DNA from: Zeus faber
Taxonomy: Eukaryota > Chordata > Actinopteri > Zeiformes > Zeidae
NCBI GenBank assembly: GCA_960531495.1
Contig: OY482853.1
Location: forward strand, 28,877,594-28,941,593
Direction: 5' to 3'
DNA length: 64,000 nucleotides
The notes under the pieces were generated by a model. That model ran no database searches and was not told the origin of the DNA. It worked only from the letters and a program-made list of their open reading frames with translations. This document shows positions 50,125 through 62,662 of this stretch, one piece after another. Each line of letters begins with the position of its first letter. Within the stretch, counting starts at the first letter, position 1. Both the position numbers and the translations under genes were made by a program.

Positions 50125-50129
50125 AACAG

Positions 50130-52945
50130 AAACGCTGGAACTATGTGCCTTCCGCTTTCTCTCCTTTTGCTCTTCATTGGTAAGACATTCAAATTGCATG
50201 ACATAAAAAAATGCCAAATTTGTTCTTTTACTTTTAAGGCCACCTCCTTTGAGCAATTTGATGTTTTTTTTCCATGACAATTCCCTGGCTGCTCCGGTAC
50301 ATTGATTCCACAGTCACTCAGACATTTTCGACAGATAACTGATTTAAACACCAAAAGTAAAAAAGTTTAAAAAATACTAAATTTCAAGCTCTCGTTAAAA
50401 GGGTACTGGGCAAAAAGTGATGAGTATGATTATTCAGTCTGACATTGTTGTTTAAGACTTGAGGCAGCAAAAAATAGACGTATCCATGTATTCAATTGTC
50501 ATTGACAAATGAGCTGATATTTAAATTTGTTTCTATTTATGCATTATCGATATTGTGGAGTTGCACGTAATTTCTTTGTGCTTAAAAATGCAATATATGC
50601 AATATTTGCATCATATATGAAAAATTAACAAAGTAATGGGATGTAATGCTGCTTAAAATTGTACTTTTGGTGGGAGTTTGTTCAGAAATGAATGGTTTCC
50701 AGTTGCTCATTCGCCTGTGATCGCTGCCAGTGTGAGTGCAGGGTCAGTGTTGCATGGCTCTACTAATGAATCGAATTAACCGATTCCATCCAGAATACCA
50801 GCTATTAGTAGGCAATAATAATAACAACCGCAGTTCAATGTGTTTGGGATGTTTTGTGCCACCTTTTGTAGTTAACTCTTCTTCTTGCCATGGGATTATT
50901 TCATGGTTAAAAGTGTGCCTTGGTGGAAAGAAGGTTGGGAATGTACTACAGGAAGTTCAATTGGCTTCACGTGGCTTTTAAGATTACAGCATAGAACCTG
51001 CAAAACATTGTTTGGCGCGATTCAAATATCAGAAACATTCGTCAAGAATGTCAACAAAACCTGGAGAAACCGTGCTATTCTGAGCAGTCAAACTTGAGTA
51101 GATTGTGGTGGAGGAAAAATTTGACGGTAACGGCATTTTACTTTTTCCTACTCATTTGTGTTCCTTTTTTCCGTTCCATAATCAGATTGTAATGCCAATT
51201 GCGTGAATTCAGTGACTACCCAATTCTCCTGCCACTTCATTTCAGGTGCAAGTTCTGCCATGAAGCAATGGAAGTTTGGCATTTTGAGTGCATGCATCAT
51301 TGAGCGCAGAGACTTAAGGTTCGTAATGGATGCAGTCTATTCACTATCTTTCAGAATACTACTGCTGTTACCTACTAATTTCAAAATTTTCCCCCGCCAC
51401 TAGGTTGAAGTGCTGTTACGCGCCATGTCCCAGTTCTCCAAGCTTTAACTGCCAGATCAGGGCGCAGAATGGCTCTGTGCTGTGTGAAGGAACGGACGAT
51501 GAGTGTGAGCTTATGCTGCCAGAGCACCATCAGCGCTACATCAATCACACCACCCACTACAATTGCACGCTCACACGCCGTGGCAGAAGCGAGGAAAAGT
51601 TCATCAGCATCAACTACAAGATACGCAAGGGGCCAGGTCTGTAAGCGTTTTAGGTAACTACGGCAATTCGGGTAAAATAAGACAAAACAACCCCACTGGA
51701 TTTCTTTGACGGTCATTTTGGTGTATTTTGTGTGTATGTGGCTCGGCAACGGTTTAAGGAGTAGCGCAGCAAAATGTGCAAATTATAATAACAATGAAAA
51801 AATATGGCTGCAGGCAGCAATACACAGGGTCGAGTTTAGTCATGTTAGTTACGTATTACAGGTTTCGGAGGTTCCCGAATCTGCACTCTGCGCCTATATG
51901 CGGGGAGATTTGGAGTGTACCGAGGGACTGTCTCCTCCTGCGGATTCTTTCTTTAATCGCTGTCCTTCTGCAGAGTAGGGGGCTGCGCCAAGCTCGGCTT
52001 GTGAGAAGTGCGAGTTCGAGTTCAAATCGGCGTTTTAGGAAAACCGACCGCGTCAACTCCGTGGGGCCCCATCCCCGCTGCTCAATGCCCGGCCGGAGAG
52101 CCACGCGGTCGGGGAGAGAGTAGAGGAAGCACCGCCCCTCCTGCTGCACAATTGGCTGTTCGTGTTACATGGTTGTTTCTCTGCTCTGTACGATTGGCTG
52201 TTCATGTCGTGTCTTTGTAGGTAGAGGAAAATGGACTCTGTATCAAAAATAAATGTCATGAATTTGTCATCATTATCTTGGAATATTTTATCGTGAAAAT
52301 GATTAAGATTGCTAACACAGCATGAGTTACAGTTTCACAAGTTTACTTTAAACGCAGCATCGGCTCAAGTTGTCGCACTCGCAAGTGGCTGGATGCGAAT
52401 GAGTTACAAGAGACAAAGCTTGGACTTAAATAACTTTGGATGATTATGTCACAAACTAATCAAACCGCCGCAACTTTCTCCTACGTAATGTAAAATTAGG
52501 ACAGTTTTTCATTAATTTTTGCTTCAAATGTAGATCAACATTGATCAAAATCGAACAACAAAATGTCTGAAACGTCCCGGTTCTAATGAGACCTCAACCA
52601 TGTCTCTGCATCCTGCCGTTGTTGTGTTTCACATACTTTTAGCCCAAAAAACACCAAGATTAACATTTTTAAAAACCCTCAGAATGATTATTTGGTGAAC
52701 GGGAGGCTTGCAGTGTGTGCTGACGTGTTCTCACTACAGACGAGTCACATCTAACCCCAGATCATATCATCTGACTTCTCCGTCTTTCAGAATTCATCAG
52801 GCATTGCCGCAGTGCACGTCGCACCAAGGGCTGCGCAGCGGGCTACGCCCCAGGCCTCCTCGCGCACGGAGCACGGGCCTGGCTGTGGTCGTTGGCAGTC
52901 CTGTTGCTGTGGGATGTCCACACCACAGATTGGCACACACTCTAA
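50130..52945 (+). CDS. thy1: Thy-1 (CD90)-like GPI-anchored Ig-domain protein
   Basis: A small cell-surface glycoprotein; Thy-1 is a single Ig V-like domain held by a GPI anchor on neurons and other cells. Exons: 50130-50179 (ATG at 50143), 51246-51318, 51404-51636 and 52791-52945, giving 165 codons (human has 161). The first coding exon contributes 37 nt ending in phase 1, as I recall for human THY1. Residues 1-19 are a signal peptide (MCLPLSLLLLFIG). LSAC and DLRLKC mirror the LTAC and LRLDC of human Thy-1, and Cys29/40/91/120 match its two disulfide pairs. Three N-glycosylation sites are visible (NGS, NHT, NCT). The C-terminus ends in a hydrophobic GPI signal (AWLWSLAVLLLW) after small residues GCAAG. 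The Ig domain is divergent and is split by an extra intron. Another small Ig-family GPI protein is the main alternative. Confidence 0.72.
50180..51245. other. thy1 intron
   Basis: About 1.07 kb. It contains a hAT-type right-end fragment at 50888-50947 (GGGATTATTTCATGG... GGTTGGGAA) related to the copy at 27550-27609. No coding sequence was found. Confidence 0.6.
51637..52790. other. thy1 last intron
   Basis: About 1.15 kb. It has a GC-rich patch at 51990-52140 and a short direct repeat ATTGGCTGTTCRTGT at about 52150 and 52193. No coding sequence is recognised. Confidence 0.6.
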
Positions 52946-53107
52946 AACTCAAACTTTTACAGTTTCCTTTACCCGAAATGAAAATGTGTTAATGTGAAGC
53001 GATCTTAATCAGTGTTCAAGTGTTCCAGTAAATCTTGCAGTCGTTTTTGTTGACGTTTGTTTTTGACTGGAGATTGTTTTGGGTATAATATTGATCGCAA
53101 AACTTTT

Positions 53108-53882
53108 GGGCAAATTCACAAAAGGATTGTGTGGCCTTTGCGGCCACTAAACCGGCGCAAATATCAGAAAAAGCAAGCGTCTAATTCACAAAGCATCCGC
53201 AAACGGTGAAATGCACCCCTAACGCAAATAGCGTCTCGGTGCACTCGCAAAGAAGAAGCTATACCGGTGCTGCACGTCGCACTTGTTTAAATGAGGTATT
53301 ATGCATGCATTTTGTGCAAAATTGACCACTTTCTATGCAAATGAGGCTCTTTACAAAAAATGTCCAATTCAGAAACACCGGCGCCACTAGCCACACAGTT
53401 AGCAGAGTTTCCGTTGTCCGGTAATGACAAAGAAAAATCTGTTGTCCGACATATTTAAATCTTTCCAGATTTAATCAGTTCATGAAAAATGTGTTCACTG
53501 ATTCGTTTACCGAATCGCGAACGGTTTCCGGTGGTTTTCACGTTCACTAACAACCCATTTTGCAGTGGATCCATTCAGTGAGTCCTTGCAGGAAAACTGC
53601 TGGCATATAACGATGTTAAAACAAGTTTGACACCCCACTTTTGTTTCACCTCTCCGCCCTCCCCCCAATTTATTATGGCCAGGGTATAGGCGACATGTTA
53701 TTTAAGTACATACTATAATGTACTACAGCACATGAGACTTTTAACTAGGGTAACGAGACATCCCGGTCTGTCCGGTGTCCGGGTCCGGACAAATATCTAT
53801 AAAACACCAAACTGTCCAAGTTTTCACAATAATAATAATAATAATAATAATAATAATCATCATAATTATAATAATAATAATA

Positions 53883-53919
<37 letters not shown>

Positions 53920-55454
53920 ATTATTATACTTGGAAATGCTACGTTCTGCACACACTGCAAGAGAATCGGTCATGCAAGGTGGAAATGCTGACATCAAATA
54001 TAATGTTAAGACAGCCAAATATAAGCTGTCATAATAATAGTAATATAAACACATATATCTAAAATAAAAATATCAAATACAAATATTTGAATCAACAATT
54101 TTAACTGACAAAGATTTTACTTAGTCTTCCATGTCCTTGTTGCCAAGTGCAGGTGAGATCATGCCATAGCTGTCCATCCTGGGATTCTCTCTTATTTTAC
54201 TGTTCTTTTCCGCTGTCATTTTTGTCCCGTAACTTTAACCTTTCTTCAAAAAGATTAGGGCCTGGCGCTGACCACTGCGCGTCCCCATTCTTCCGTTTCT
54301 CCAAATAAACCAATAAGAACTGTGTTTTTTTCTTCCTGTAGATTAGATCATTGTAATTGAATGTAACCAAACACTGCGTAACCATGGGTAACGAGCAACA
54401 CTGTCAGGCACCCCCACACACAGCAGTGTGCGCCACTGGGACGAAACATTTCCCTTATTTTCAAATCCCAATGTTGACAGGCATGGATCATGCAATGCAC
54501 GTGTAATGTCTGCACAATTCGCTGTGAAATAACAGCATCTCGACTAAAATAACTAAAGAGGGAATCAATGAATGAATCGAGGGAACTAAAAAAACCGCAG
54601 GAAACAATTCTGACCTATTTCTGCCAGTTCTTTAGGGTCCTTCACTGATTCGTTCACGAACAGTAGCTTTGCGTAGTTGCTACTGTAACTGTAGTTACTG
54701 TAGCTTTTGGCGGAAGGTGGAGACTCAAACAAACGTATCGTTTTGGTTGAGGATTCACACACACACACACACACACACGTATCCAGAACTCTGAGGAGAA
54801 GCAGAAAGATGACGTATCGTTGACAAAGCAAAATATCCATTGTGTAAAATATGCTGACAAGACGTTCACCACCACAAACATTATTATTATTATTATTATT
54901 AAGCGCCATATTTTCGATTTTTTTTTTATATAGTTCAAATTGTATTTAAGTGAAATGTTAATTAACGCGGCTGCACGTGTTACTTATTGTTCAAGGACGG
55001 AAATTACTTGATTTCAAGGAGTAATATGCGTAATATTTATCTATTTGTTTTTAAAATAGCATTAACTTGCGGGACTTATTTTATTTTGAATATTCAATTT
55101 AAAATATTTTACATCCACATGCCTTCATGATGTCATTCTCTATATAGCCTGGCTATCAATTGTTTTTAAGCTCAATAAATACAGATAATATTTGACTAGA
55201 ATCTCTCCCATTTCACCATGACACTGAAATCTTTCAGGACATGTGGGCCGGCAGCAATTTGTTCTAACCCCCCCCCCCCCCCCCCCGCCCGCATAATTGG
55301 GATCAGACGCAAAACAAGGGCAGATTGCACTGAGCAGCAAGACTTTTATGGCCATGTTTGCGCTGTCATGTCATTAGCACAATATCTTTTGTGAATCGAA
55401 TGCTAAGACAGCACAGCTATTAGCGGCCACAATCTATTCTTTGTGAATTTGCCC
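53108..55454. mobile_element. 2.35-kb TIR-bounded DNA transposon relic
   Basis: The left end reads GGGCAAATTCACAAA followed by GATTGTGTGGCC. The right end, inverted, reads GGGCAAATTCACAAAGAATA followed by GATTGTGGCCGC. Both sides carry a second subterminal ATTCACAAA motif. No transposase is readable. The inside holds AAT/ATT and CA microsatellites, probably later additions. The superfamily is unsure; Harbinger-like is a guess. It lies just downstream of thy1. Confidence 0.65.
53829..53930. repeat. AAT/ATT inverted microsatellite
   Basis: A run of AAT units is followed by a run of ATT units with a short CATCATAATTAT break, so the whole stretch can fold on itself. Confidence 0.9.
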
Positions 55455-56082
55455 CTTAATGTCCCTCAGGTCTGGGAAGCCATTTCTTTGTGCATTGAAT
55501 ATTATAGGAACAATTCCAATAAAGCTATTTGTGTTCTGTGCATTTCAATTCTGCAGCGTGGGGACCTATTATGCATACTCCCTTTCAGTGCCCGTGCACA
55601 TACATTTGGGTCTCTGATGGGCCTTCTTAGTCAGTTCTTTGTGAGCTGTCTATTTCGCAAAACATGTCCTGAAACTGGCTGTTCAGCTTTGCTGCCCTGA
55701 TACACGTCACCAAGAGCTTCATTCTAATTTGAACCGGATGCCATCTGAGTAACTCAACAAACAAATCTTTTAAAAGAAGGAGGAATTAACACCAACTGTC
55801 TGTGAAGAAACTGCAGACGATGGAAATGTAAGTATTTAAAAAAATAATTCTGCTGTGTTTCTTTTGCAAAAAAAAAAAAAAAAAGGTTCAGGCACTCCTC
55901 ACTTGATGACCGAGTTCCATTCCTAGCACCAGGTCTTTAAGCAAATTGTTCGATAAGCAAGGACCTGTGTTATGTCACGGGAAGGGGCCAAGGGGATTGT
56001 GAACACTAGTGTAGTGAATACTGACAGACTGTGGGAACGAGAGTGAGACTGAGAACGGGGATGAGATGAGATATATACAGTT

Positions 56083-56126
<44 letters not shown>

Positions 56127-57729
56127 TACTCGTCGTTAAACAGGTAGGTCATTAAGTGAGGAGTACCTGTATGTGGTACATACTTTAGACTGTAGGCTGC
56201 GGTTCGCCATCTTCTGTGCGTTTCTCTAAACAACACCAGTAAAAGTGTTTTTTTTAAATTGTAGATGTATTTATTTATTTAACTTTATTTTCCGACGTTT
56301 ACAGGAAACAGAAAATCCCTGCGTCCGGGAGTCCCAGTGCGTACGCAGGGGTTTCGGTGTCTTAAAACTTTTCTAACTTTTACATGAGGCCTTCTAATAT
56401 GGTCGATCGAATATGAGTGAAGATTCATCAACTGGGTTGTTTATTTCTTGCCTCAAATTTGTTTAGAAACAGATTTTGGTGGACCAATTAGGTGAAATCC
56501 GTGAAAGTTTACCGAGTAAATAAAACAGAACTCCTCCCACAGAACTCAAGAGGGTGGCTCCTCCCACAAAAAACAGTCGGTTTTGGAACAGGATTGTATA
56601 GAGGTATGTTAGAATGCATAATCTAAGTGGTATTTTCAGCAAAAACTTGTTTTGTGGAACTCAGAGACCTTTATTAACTTGTGCAAAAAGGAACATAATG
56701 GTAACAAAACTTCAAACTCAGACCACAGGGACAACGACATCAACTGGTTGAACACAGATTATCTAATTGGCTTCAATTAAAATGGCCAAATAACATCACT
56801 TGTAAAAAATGTTATAGTCATCAAGATCTTGTTTTTGTCCATCGCTTAACCGTCTTAGGTCCAGGCTAAATTCAGAGAAGTGTTGTGATTTTGGTGTGGT
56901 CTGATATTTATCTAAATATAATCAACTTAAATGCGCTTTATAAATAAAGGGTGACTTGCCTTGACTCTTGCTCCCAAGTGGTTGATATATCTATTTGAAG
57001 AACAGTCACAGCTACATTCATATGCCATCAATTGTTTGGTCAGTATCATTATGCAGCATTTAGATAGATCTAAAACACACAAGATATAAAGAGTATGTTT
57101 TTGTACTTTGTTGCCGCCAGAAATGTTGTTATAGCACACACTAGAATATTGACAAACTTTTTTAAATACAAAAGTTGTTTATCATGGTCTTGGGTACATA
57201 ATGCAAATAGTTGATCAAATCTGATGTCTAAATAGGTAAAAACAAGGTTTTATCACAACTGTTCACAACTTTATTTCAGTTGACCCAAGGTGTGAGAGGA
57301 GTCATTAGCTAATGACCTGAAAATTCCTGACCTCCTGCCAGGGGCCATTAGAAGTGTAGATCTGCAGCAGGCTGAGCCATCTCTGTGTCAGACTGTCAGA
57401 CAAAGGAATGAGGCTATAGGCTAGTGGGAGTGGGGAGAGTGAGCAATGCAAGAAATGTTAATTTTTTTAGTTTTGAAAGACTTATTGATAACGTCACATA
57501 AACTATATACAAAGACTCAGGTAGATAGGTGAGAAGAGCAAGTCTAGAACCAACAATCAAGTTCAAGTCAAATGAAAACAATACTCAAAGTGAAGTCCAG
57601 TATAATAAACACTTAATGTGCAAATAAAACAATTAGCAGCAGCATACAGTTAGCACAATACAATAGTGTAAACTAGTATGGCAAATAGGCATATTGCACA
57701 AATGATTCTACTGTTCTGTTCTTTCACAG
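55455..57729. other. intergenic spacer with repeats
   Basis: Contains TIR element copy B (55889-56169). An L2-type LINE tail is near 56933-56966 (TATAAATAAAGGGTGACTTG). The rest is unassigned AT-rich sequence, with no gene recognised. Confidence 0.5.
55889..56169 (-). mobile_element. non-autonomous TIR DNA transposon, copy B
   Basis: Starts CAGGCACTCCTCACTTGATG and ends CATTAAGTGAGGAGTACCTG. It is the reverse orientation of copy A at 6516-7079 and half as long. An AT run fills its right half. Confidence 0.7.
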
Positions 57730-58400
57730 CCTTTTGGCCACTGCTGAAAGCAGTTTCTGGACAACTGTAGATACATTCATTCATCCACTGAAATGTTCCT
57801 GCGAGGATGAAAGAAGCCTTTGCAGGCATTCTGAATGGTGTCCATGAAAGGTCTGAGCCTGAACAGCTTGTCGTACTGTGGCGTTCCCCGCTTCCTGTCG
57901 TTTTCTTGTCTGTTTCACTCGTGTATGTTCCAGGATATAGTTCTATATCTGTCCCTGGGCATTATCGTTGCCGGGAACGGAATATAATAGATGCTATTCT
58001 GCAGCTAGTAATCTGAATTCAGCTTTACCATGGCCATGTAAAACAGTAATCCAATGTACCTGTAGAACTCCTCCACCCCAACATTAGTCCACTTGGACCC
58101 CTTTGCTTGTGCCTTGGCAGCCTGCTTGTTCGTGTTCTCACACAGTGTATCGACAGCAATCCTACTAACAAAGAGTTTAAACAAGTCCAGAGGAATGTAG
58201 TTGTACCCTTGGTGTCTGTGCAGGCTGGAAGCATGACACTGATAGAGCCACATCAGGAGTGGTCTCAGTTTTACATGCCGGATCCCTGGATGCTTGCTAG
58301 CCTGGTGTACTGCGACTCCGTGGGGGCGATCTCTGAGTTTTAGCTGGAGGAGTAGGAGCATGCGGTCTTGGCCTGCTAGCTGGTGTGGGTGCGTGATGAT
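57730..58400 (-). pseudogene. piggyBac-type transposase fragment
   Basis: The minus-strand frame at 58008-58230 reads IPLDLFKLFVSRIAVDTLCE, then SKWTNVGVEEFYRYIGLLFY, typical of the N-terminal part of PGBD-type DDE transposases. After a stop and frame change at about 58000, a block at 57800-57900 reads YDKLFRLRPFMDTIQNACKG then FFHPRRNISVDE, the next conserved block including an Asp of the catalytic region. The rest is missing. A (CA)n run borders its 5' side. It is a dead copy. Confidence 0.75.
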
Positions 58401-58528
58401 TTTCCGTGGCTGCTTGTAAAGGTGCTCATATACTGTAAAAATTAATAAATAAATAAAGGTGTAAGGAAATGTGATATTTGCACCATCAGACATATCTCTA
58501 CAAACTACATACATTCTCCAGCTTATGG

Positions 58529-58681
<153 letters not shown>

Positions 58682-59116
58682 GCGCGCAAATTCTTTGGAA
58701 ACATACCTTCGTCTAAAAAGACTGCATGGATGTTGTGTGGCAACTTGGAGCAGGGGTGTGTTTTCATCACTGTCACCATAAGTTAAACAAAAAGGTTGTA
58801 AGACGCAGGCTAGGGCTGAACGTTATTGGCAAAAAATGATTAACATCACACCTGACAGAGGAATGCCACATATTATTAGTCATTCAGCCTAACAATAATA
58901 AACATAGGACACATACCTTTCTTCTGCTAAATTCAGTTGCACTCCAGGTGGCTGGACCCGTGTACGCCTGCGTGGCTTTTCTGTGACAACGTTGTCACTG
59001 TAAATAAAGCAAAAAGTTGTGAAAGACGCATGCTCGGGCAAAGTGGAGAGGAGAGCAGAGCTGCATTAAGGCTGCATGCTACTGAGTCGGAGTCGGAGTT
59101 AGGTCCTCGTTGTCTC

Positions 59117-59176
<60 letters not shown>
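59117..59176 (+). repeat. (AAT)20 microsatellite
   Basis: Uninterrupted ATA/AAT units. A CTTATCGGATTTGCG stretch and unassigned sequence follow to 60100. Confidence 0.95.
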
Positions 59177-59179
<3 letters not shown>

Positions 59180-59180
<1 letters not shown>

Positions 59181-60525
59181 GGGTTAGCCTTATGACACTC
59201 AGGGTCATCTTACAGTAAAACAGAATAAAAAAACAATGCACACACAGCACGCCGTTGCTAGTGAGATTTAGTAAACTTTATAATAGGGCTCACTTATCGG
59301 ATTTGCGTATTCTCAGCTCTCGCCTGGACGTGCTGTACAATGCTAAGCTTGCTAAGCAAAAGAAAAATCTCATCTCTACAGAATGCTAAAGAAACACCCC
59401 ACTGCAAAAATATTTCACTATATCCATGATTCTATTTTATTCATGTTAGCCCCCAGTTGAATCAAGGCTGATGTTTGACAACGATTACAGTTATTAACTA
59501 GAATTATAGTGAATTTAGGTAAACTCATCTAAACGTGGAGTCTGTGTATGTATGCGGAACGATTCTCTACATTTGGGTGGATACAGCCATATTTCAGGAT
59601 TAACAAAGTTTTATAATAGCAAGGCCTCAGATTTGTGAAACATTGTCTATTAATGAAAAATAACAAGGATTTTTATTTTATTTTTCCATCCCACATGAGT
59701 CAAGGCCTATAATGAATTGACATTGGGAAGCAAAAGTGACATTACTTTTGAGTTTGAGTGCGTTAATATCCTATGAATCCAATATGCCGATCAGTTATCA
59801 TTCAGGATTATCAGGGTTCACGGATCACGGTATTCCCCTTAGATAGGGATCAAACCCTGTGTGCGGTTCAGCATTTACATTTCATATTATTATATTAGTA
59901 GAGGTGCTATTGAAATATTTCCATAGAAGTTTAGGTGTTTTTGCGCTTTTCAGGAGTCAATTACATATTTAAAGTAAAGAGTAGTCAAACCCTATTATCA
60001 AAGCATGGAAACAGCCCGCCTTGTGGCCGGGATGGGTAACTGCAATCATATACACCATACTGTATGAGCGCTATCGTATAAGGCCAAATGAGCCAATAAC
60101 GGAATAGAAATAACATGTTAAAACATCAAAAAATGACCTGTTAACATGTCACTTTCTGATGCGTTAACAGGTGAAAATGTTTTACCTGTTAACGTGTTTC
60201 TGCTTGTGGCCAATGAAGGACGTTGAATCAATGCCAAAAGCACATTAACTTGTCAGAAATAACATGTTACCATGTCAAAAATACGGAAGGCCATATAATA
60301 TATAAAGCATTAGCACACAATGTATTCTCAAGCTGTAGTTGGACATTGGGTTGGTGCCGCACAATAAACAGTGACAATCGTATCCAAAAAAGTTGGTTCC
60401 TCATCTTCACATAAAAGTATCATATTGATTGATATGGTTCTTTTTCAGGATTTCACACTTCTGATAAACATTTCCAGTCAAATGCAGTTCTAAAATGCAC
60501 GGCAGAAAAGTGGCAAGCAGGATAA
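59180..60525. other. intergenic, no gene recognised
   Basis: Unassigned sequence. A cluster of GTTAACA and AACATGTTA motifs in both orientations lies at about 60110-60280; it may be a degraded short repeat. Confidence 0.5.
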
Positions 60526-60527
60526 AG

Positions 60528-60878
60528 CATCCTTGTGTGCTCCCTCCTCAGTGTGTAGCTGACCACTTTCTCCATCCTTGTGTGCTCCCTCCTCAGTGTG
60601 TAGCTGACCACTTTCTCCATCCTTGTGTGCTCCCTCCTCAGTGTGTAGCTGACCACTTTCTCCATCCTTGTGTGCTCCCTCCTCAGTGTGTAGCTGACCA
60701 CTTTCTCCATCCTTGTGTGCTCCCTCCTCAGTGTGTAGCTGACCACTTTCTCCATCCTTGTGTGCTCCCTCCTCAGTGTGTAGCTGACCACTTTCTCCAT
60801 CCTTGTGTGCTCCCTCCTCAGTGTGTAGCTGACCACTTTCTCCATCCTTGTGTGCTCGCTCCTCAGTGTGTAGCTGGG
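60528..60878 (+). repeat. 45-bp minisatellite, about eight copies
   Basis: The unit begins CCTTGTGTGCTCCCTCCTCA and is 45 bp long; copies start near 60530, 60575, 60620, 60665, 60710, 60755, 60800 and 60845. They are nearly identical, with the last one varying (GCTCGCTCC). Because 45 is divisible by three, open frames of 15-residue repeats appear on both strands. These are not evidence of a protein. Confidence 0.95.
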
Positions 60879-61829
60879 TTAGGGTTCCCTCATCTCAGCT
60901 GCTTGAAGTGTGTTTTCCTTAGCGGCTCCCGCCAACTTCGTCTTGCAGAGCGTGCAGTGTCTGTGTGTTTAATGTCTGCGTGGCCCAGATGTGGGAACGG
61001 TGCCCAGTCTGGGTCAGTGATGATAGAGGGTTAATACACTACCCCCCTGACCACGGCACTGGCAAAAGAGCCGGAGTTGGTTGCCGGGGGCTGCACTGCT
61101 GCTGCCCACTGCTCCTAGGTATAGGATGGGCATGCTGAGATATGACAATAAACCATCTAATCTTATAGATTAGATTACATCTAATCTGAAAGATGCACTT
61201 TCTGAGATAAGCATTGTAAAATACAAAAAAACAAAAACAATGAATGAATTAATTTGGATTTGAGGAATTATGTAGTGCATTTGTGTTTCTGTATGTCCCC
61301 AAATGGAATCCTCTTCATCAAAACAAAGTCAGTATATAAATGTGTTGGAATATTAATTTTAATTAATACATATAAGATTGTATTCTTCCGACTACACCAT
61401 CCGTCAACACGTATGCCTCTCGTTGTAATAAACACTGCTGATATGCTTGGAAAGGTGTTTTCCAACATGTTTCAGTGAGGCTGTCAAAAAGGAAGCACCG
61501 TTATATCGCAGTAGCTACTAGCACGAGGAAAACACTGGAAAGCGCCCGAGATTCAATCACATGACAGGAGGAGTTTGTCATAATCTGAAAGTTTTGTTGA
61601 GTGAAGTAATCTTTGAGCTAAACCAGTGCAGGACCTAGGGAGGATAAATTCTATATTAACATTTGTTAATGTTGTTTTTGTTCATGTTGTGTTGTCATTG
61701 AAGTACATTTTCTCTAATGCATGTGCAGGTATAGGAATAATTGGCCGCTTAAGAGCCTCAAATAAAATAGTTCAGGGAAATGCAAATCAGTTGTCCATTG
61801 GCACCGTGCTCCGGCGGTTTTATCTCCCA
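60879..61829. other. intergenic, repeat remnants
   Basis: A fragment with CTGCTGCCCACTGCTCC and ATGACAATAAACC at about 61090-61155 resembles the 3' part of the repeat at 61830-62152. No gene is recognised. Confidence 0.45.
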
Positions 61830-62152
61830 AATAGGAGCCTTTCTGTGTGGAGTTTGCATGTTCTCCCCGTGCTCACATGGGGTTTCCTCCACCTACCATC
61901 AGTAAGGACCCCCACCAAAAACATGCACACATCACCATCGTCTGACCAGCGATGGACACCTGGTACCAGGTCCCCGGGCGCGTCGACGAATGCTGCCCAC
62001 TGCTCCTGGCTGCCCCCCCGGAGGAAGGACAAGCCAGGATGGGTTAAATGCAGAGGCCACATTTCACTGGCCACCATCCAAAAAGCTTGTGCATGTGTGT
62101 GTGTGTGTGTGTCATGTGACGAATAAAGATTCTTCTTCTTCTTCTTCTTCAT
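61830..62152 (+). mobile_element. fish SINE-like or non-LTR-derived repeat
   Basis: It contains GTGTGGAGTTTGCATGTTCT near its start, GGGTTAAATGCAGAGGCC in the middle, a (GT)n run and a GTGACGAATAAAGATTCTTC end with tandem TTC units. This arrangement is a very common interspersed repeat in fish. The same tail occurs inside the gypsy gag at 21978-22075. A left boundary around 61830 is approximate. Confidence 0.65.
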
Positions 62153-62662
62153 TTATTACCTCCATTCAACTCATGGTTTTCTGCAGCATAATCAAAGAAA
62201 CAAAGGCATGAATCAATAATGAATGCAATGAATCAAATTATCATTATTGTGATATAATTATTGTCAGTGACGCACAAGGGAGACAGGACAGAGAAACCTG
62301 AAAGCCAGCCCCGGCTGCTCTGAACTGTCATCAGTCATCAGTCATCAGCCTTCACCTGACCACAATCTGGAAGTGTTTATAACTTGTTTCTTGTCCCTCA
62401 GTATCTCGTTGTAAGTTGACTGAAGCTTTGATAAAATTCTTTCGTTGCTTTGCCAGAACTGTTAGAGCTAAGTTTCATGGTTGTTCACTCATTGCTTGAT
62501 TCGTTTCAGTCGTTGACCAGGATTGGTCTCAGGCTCCTTCCCTAATTTAGGCCGGTTATAATTGCTTCTATCGGCTGATCTTCATCTACTTCCAATTATA
62601 AAAGTTTGATCTTTCCTGCCGAGTATTATCCCTGTGCAGAAATTAACTGGTCATTCCTCGCT

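Noticed and set aside
60453-61034. Repeat-containing open frames on both strands
   Set aside because: They result from the 45-bp minisatellite whose period is divisible by three; there are no other protein features.
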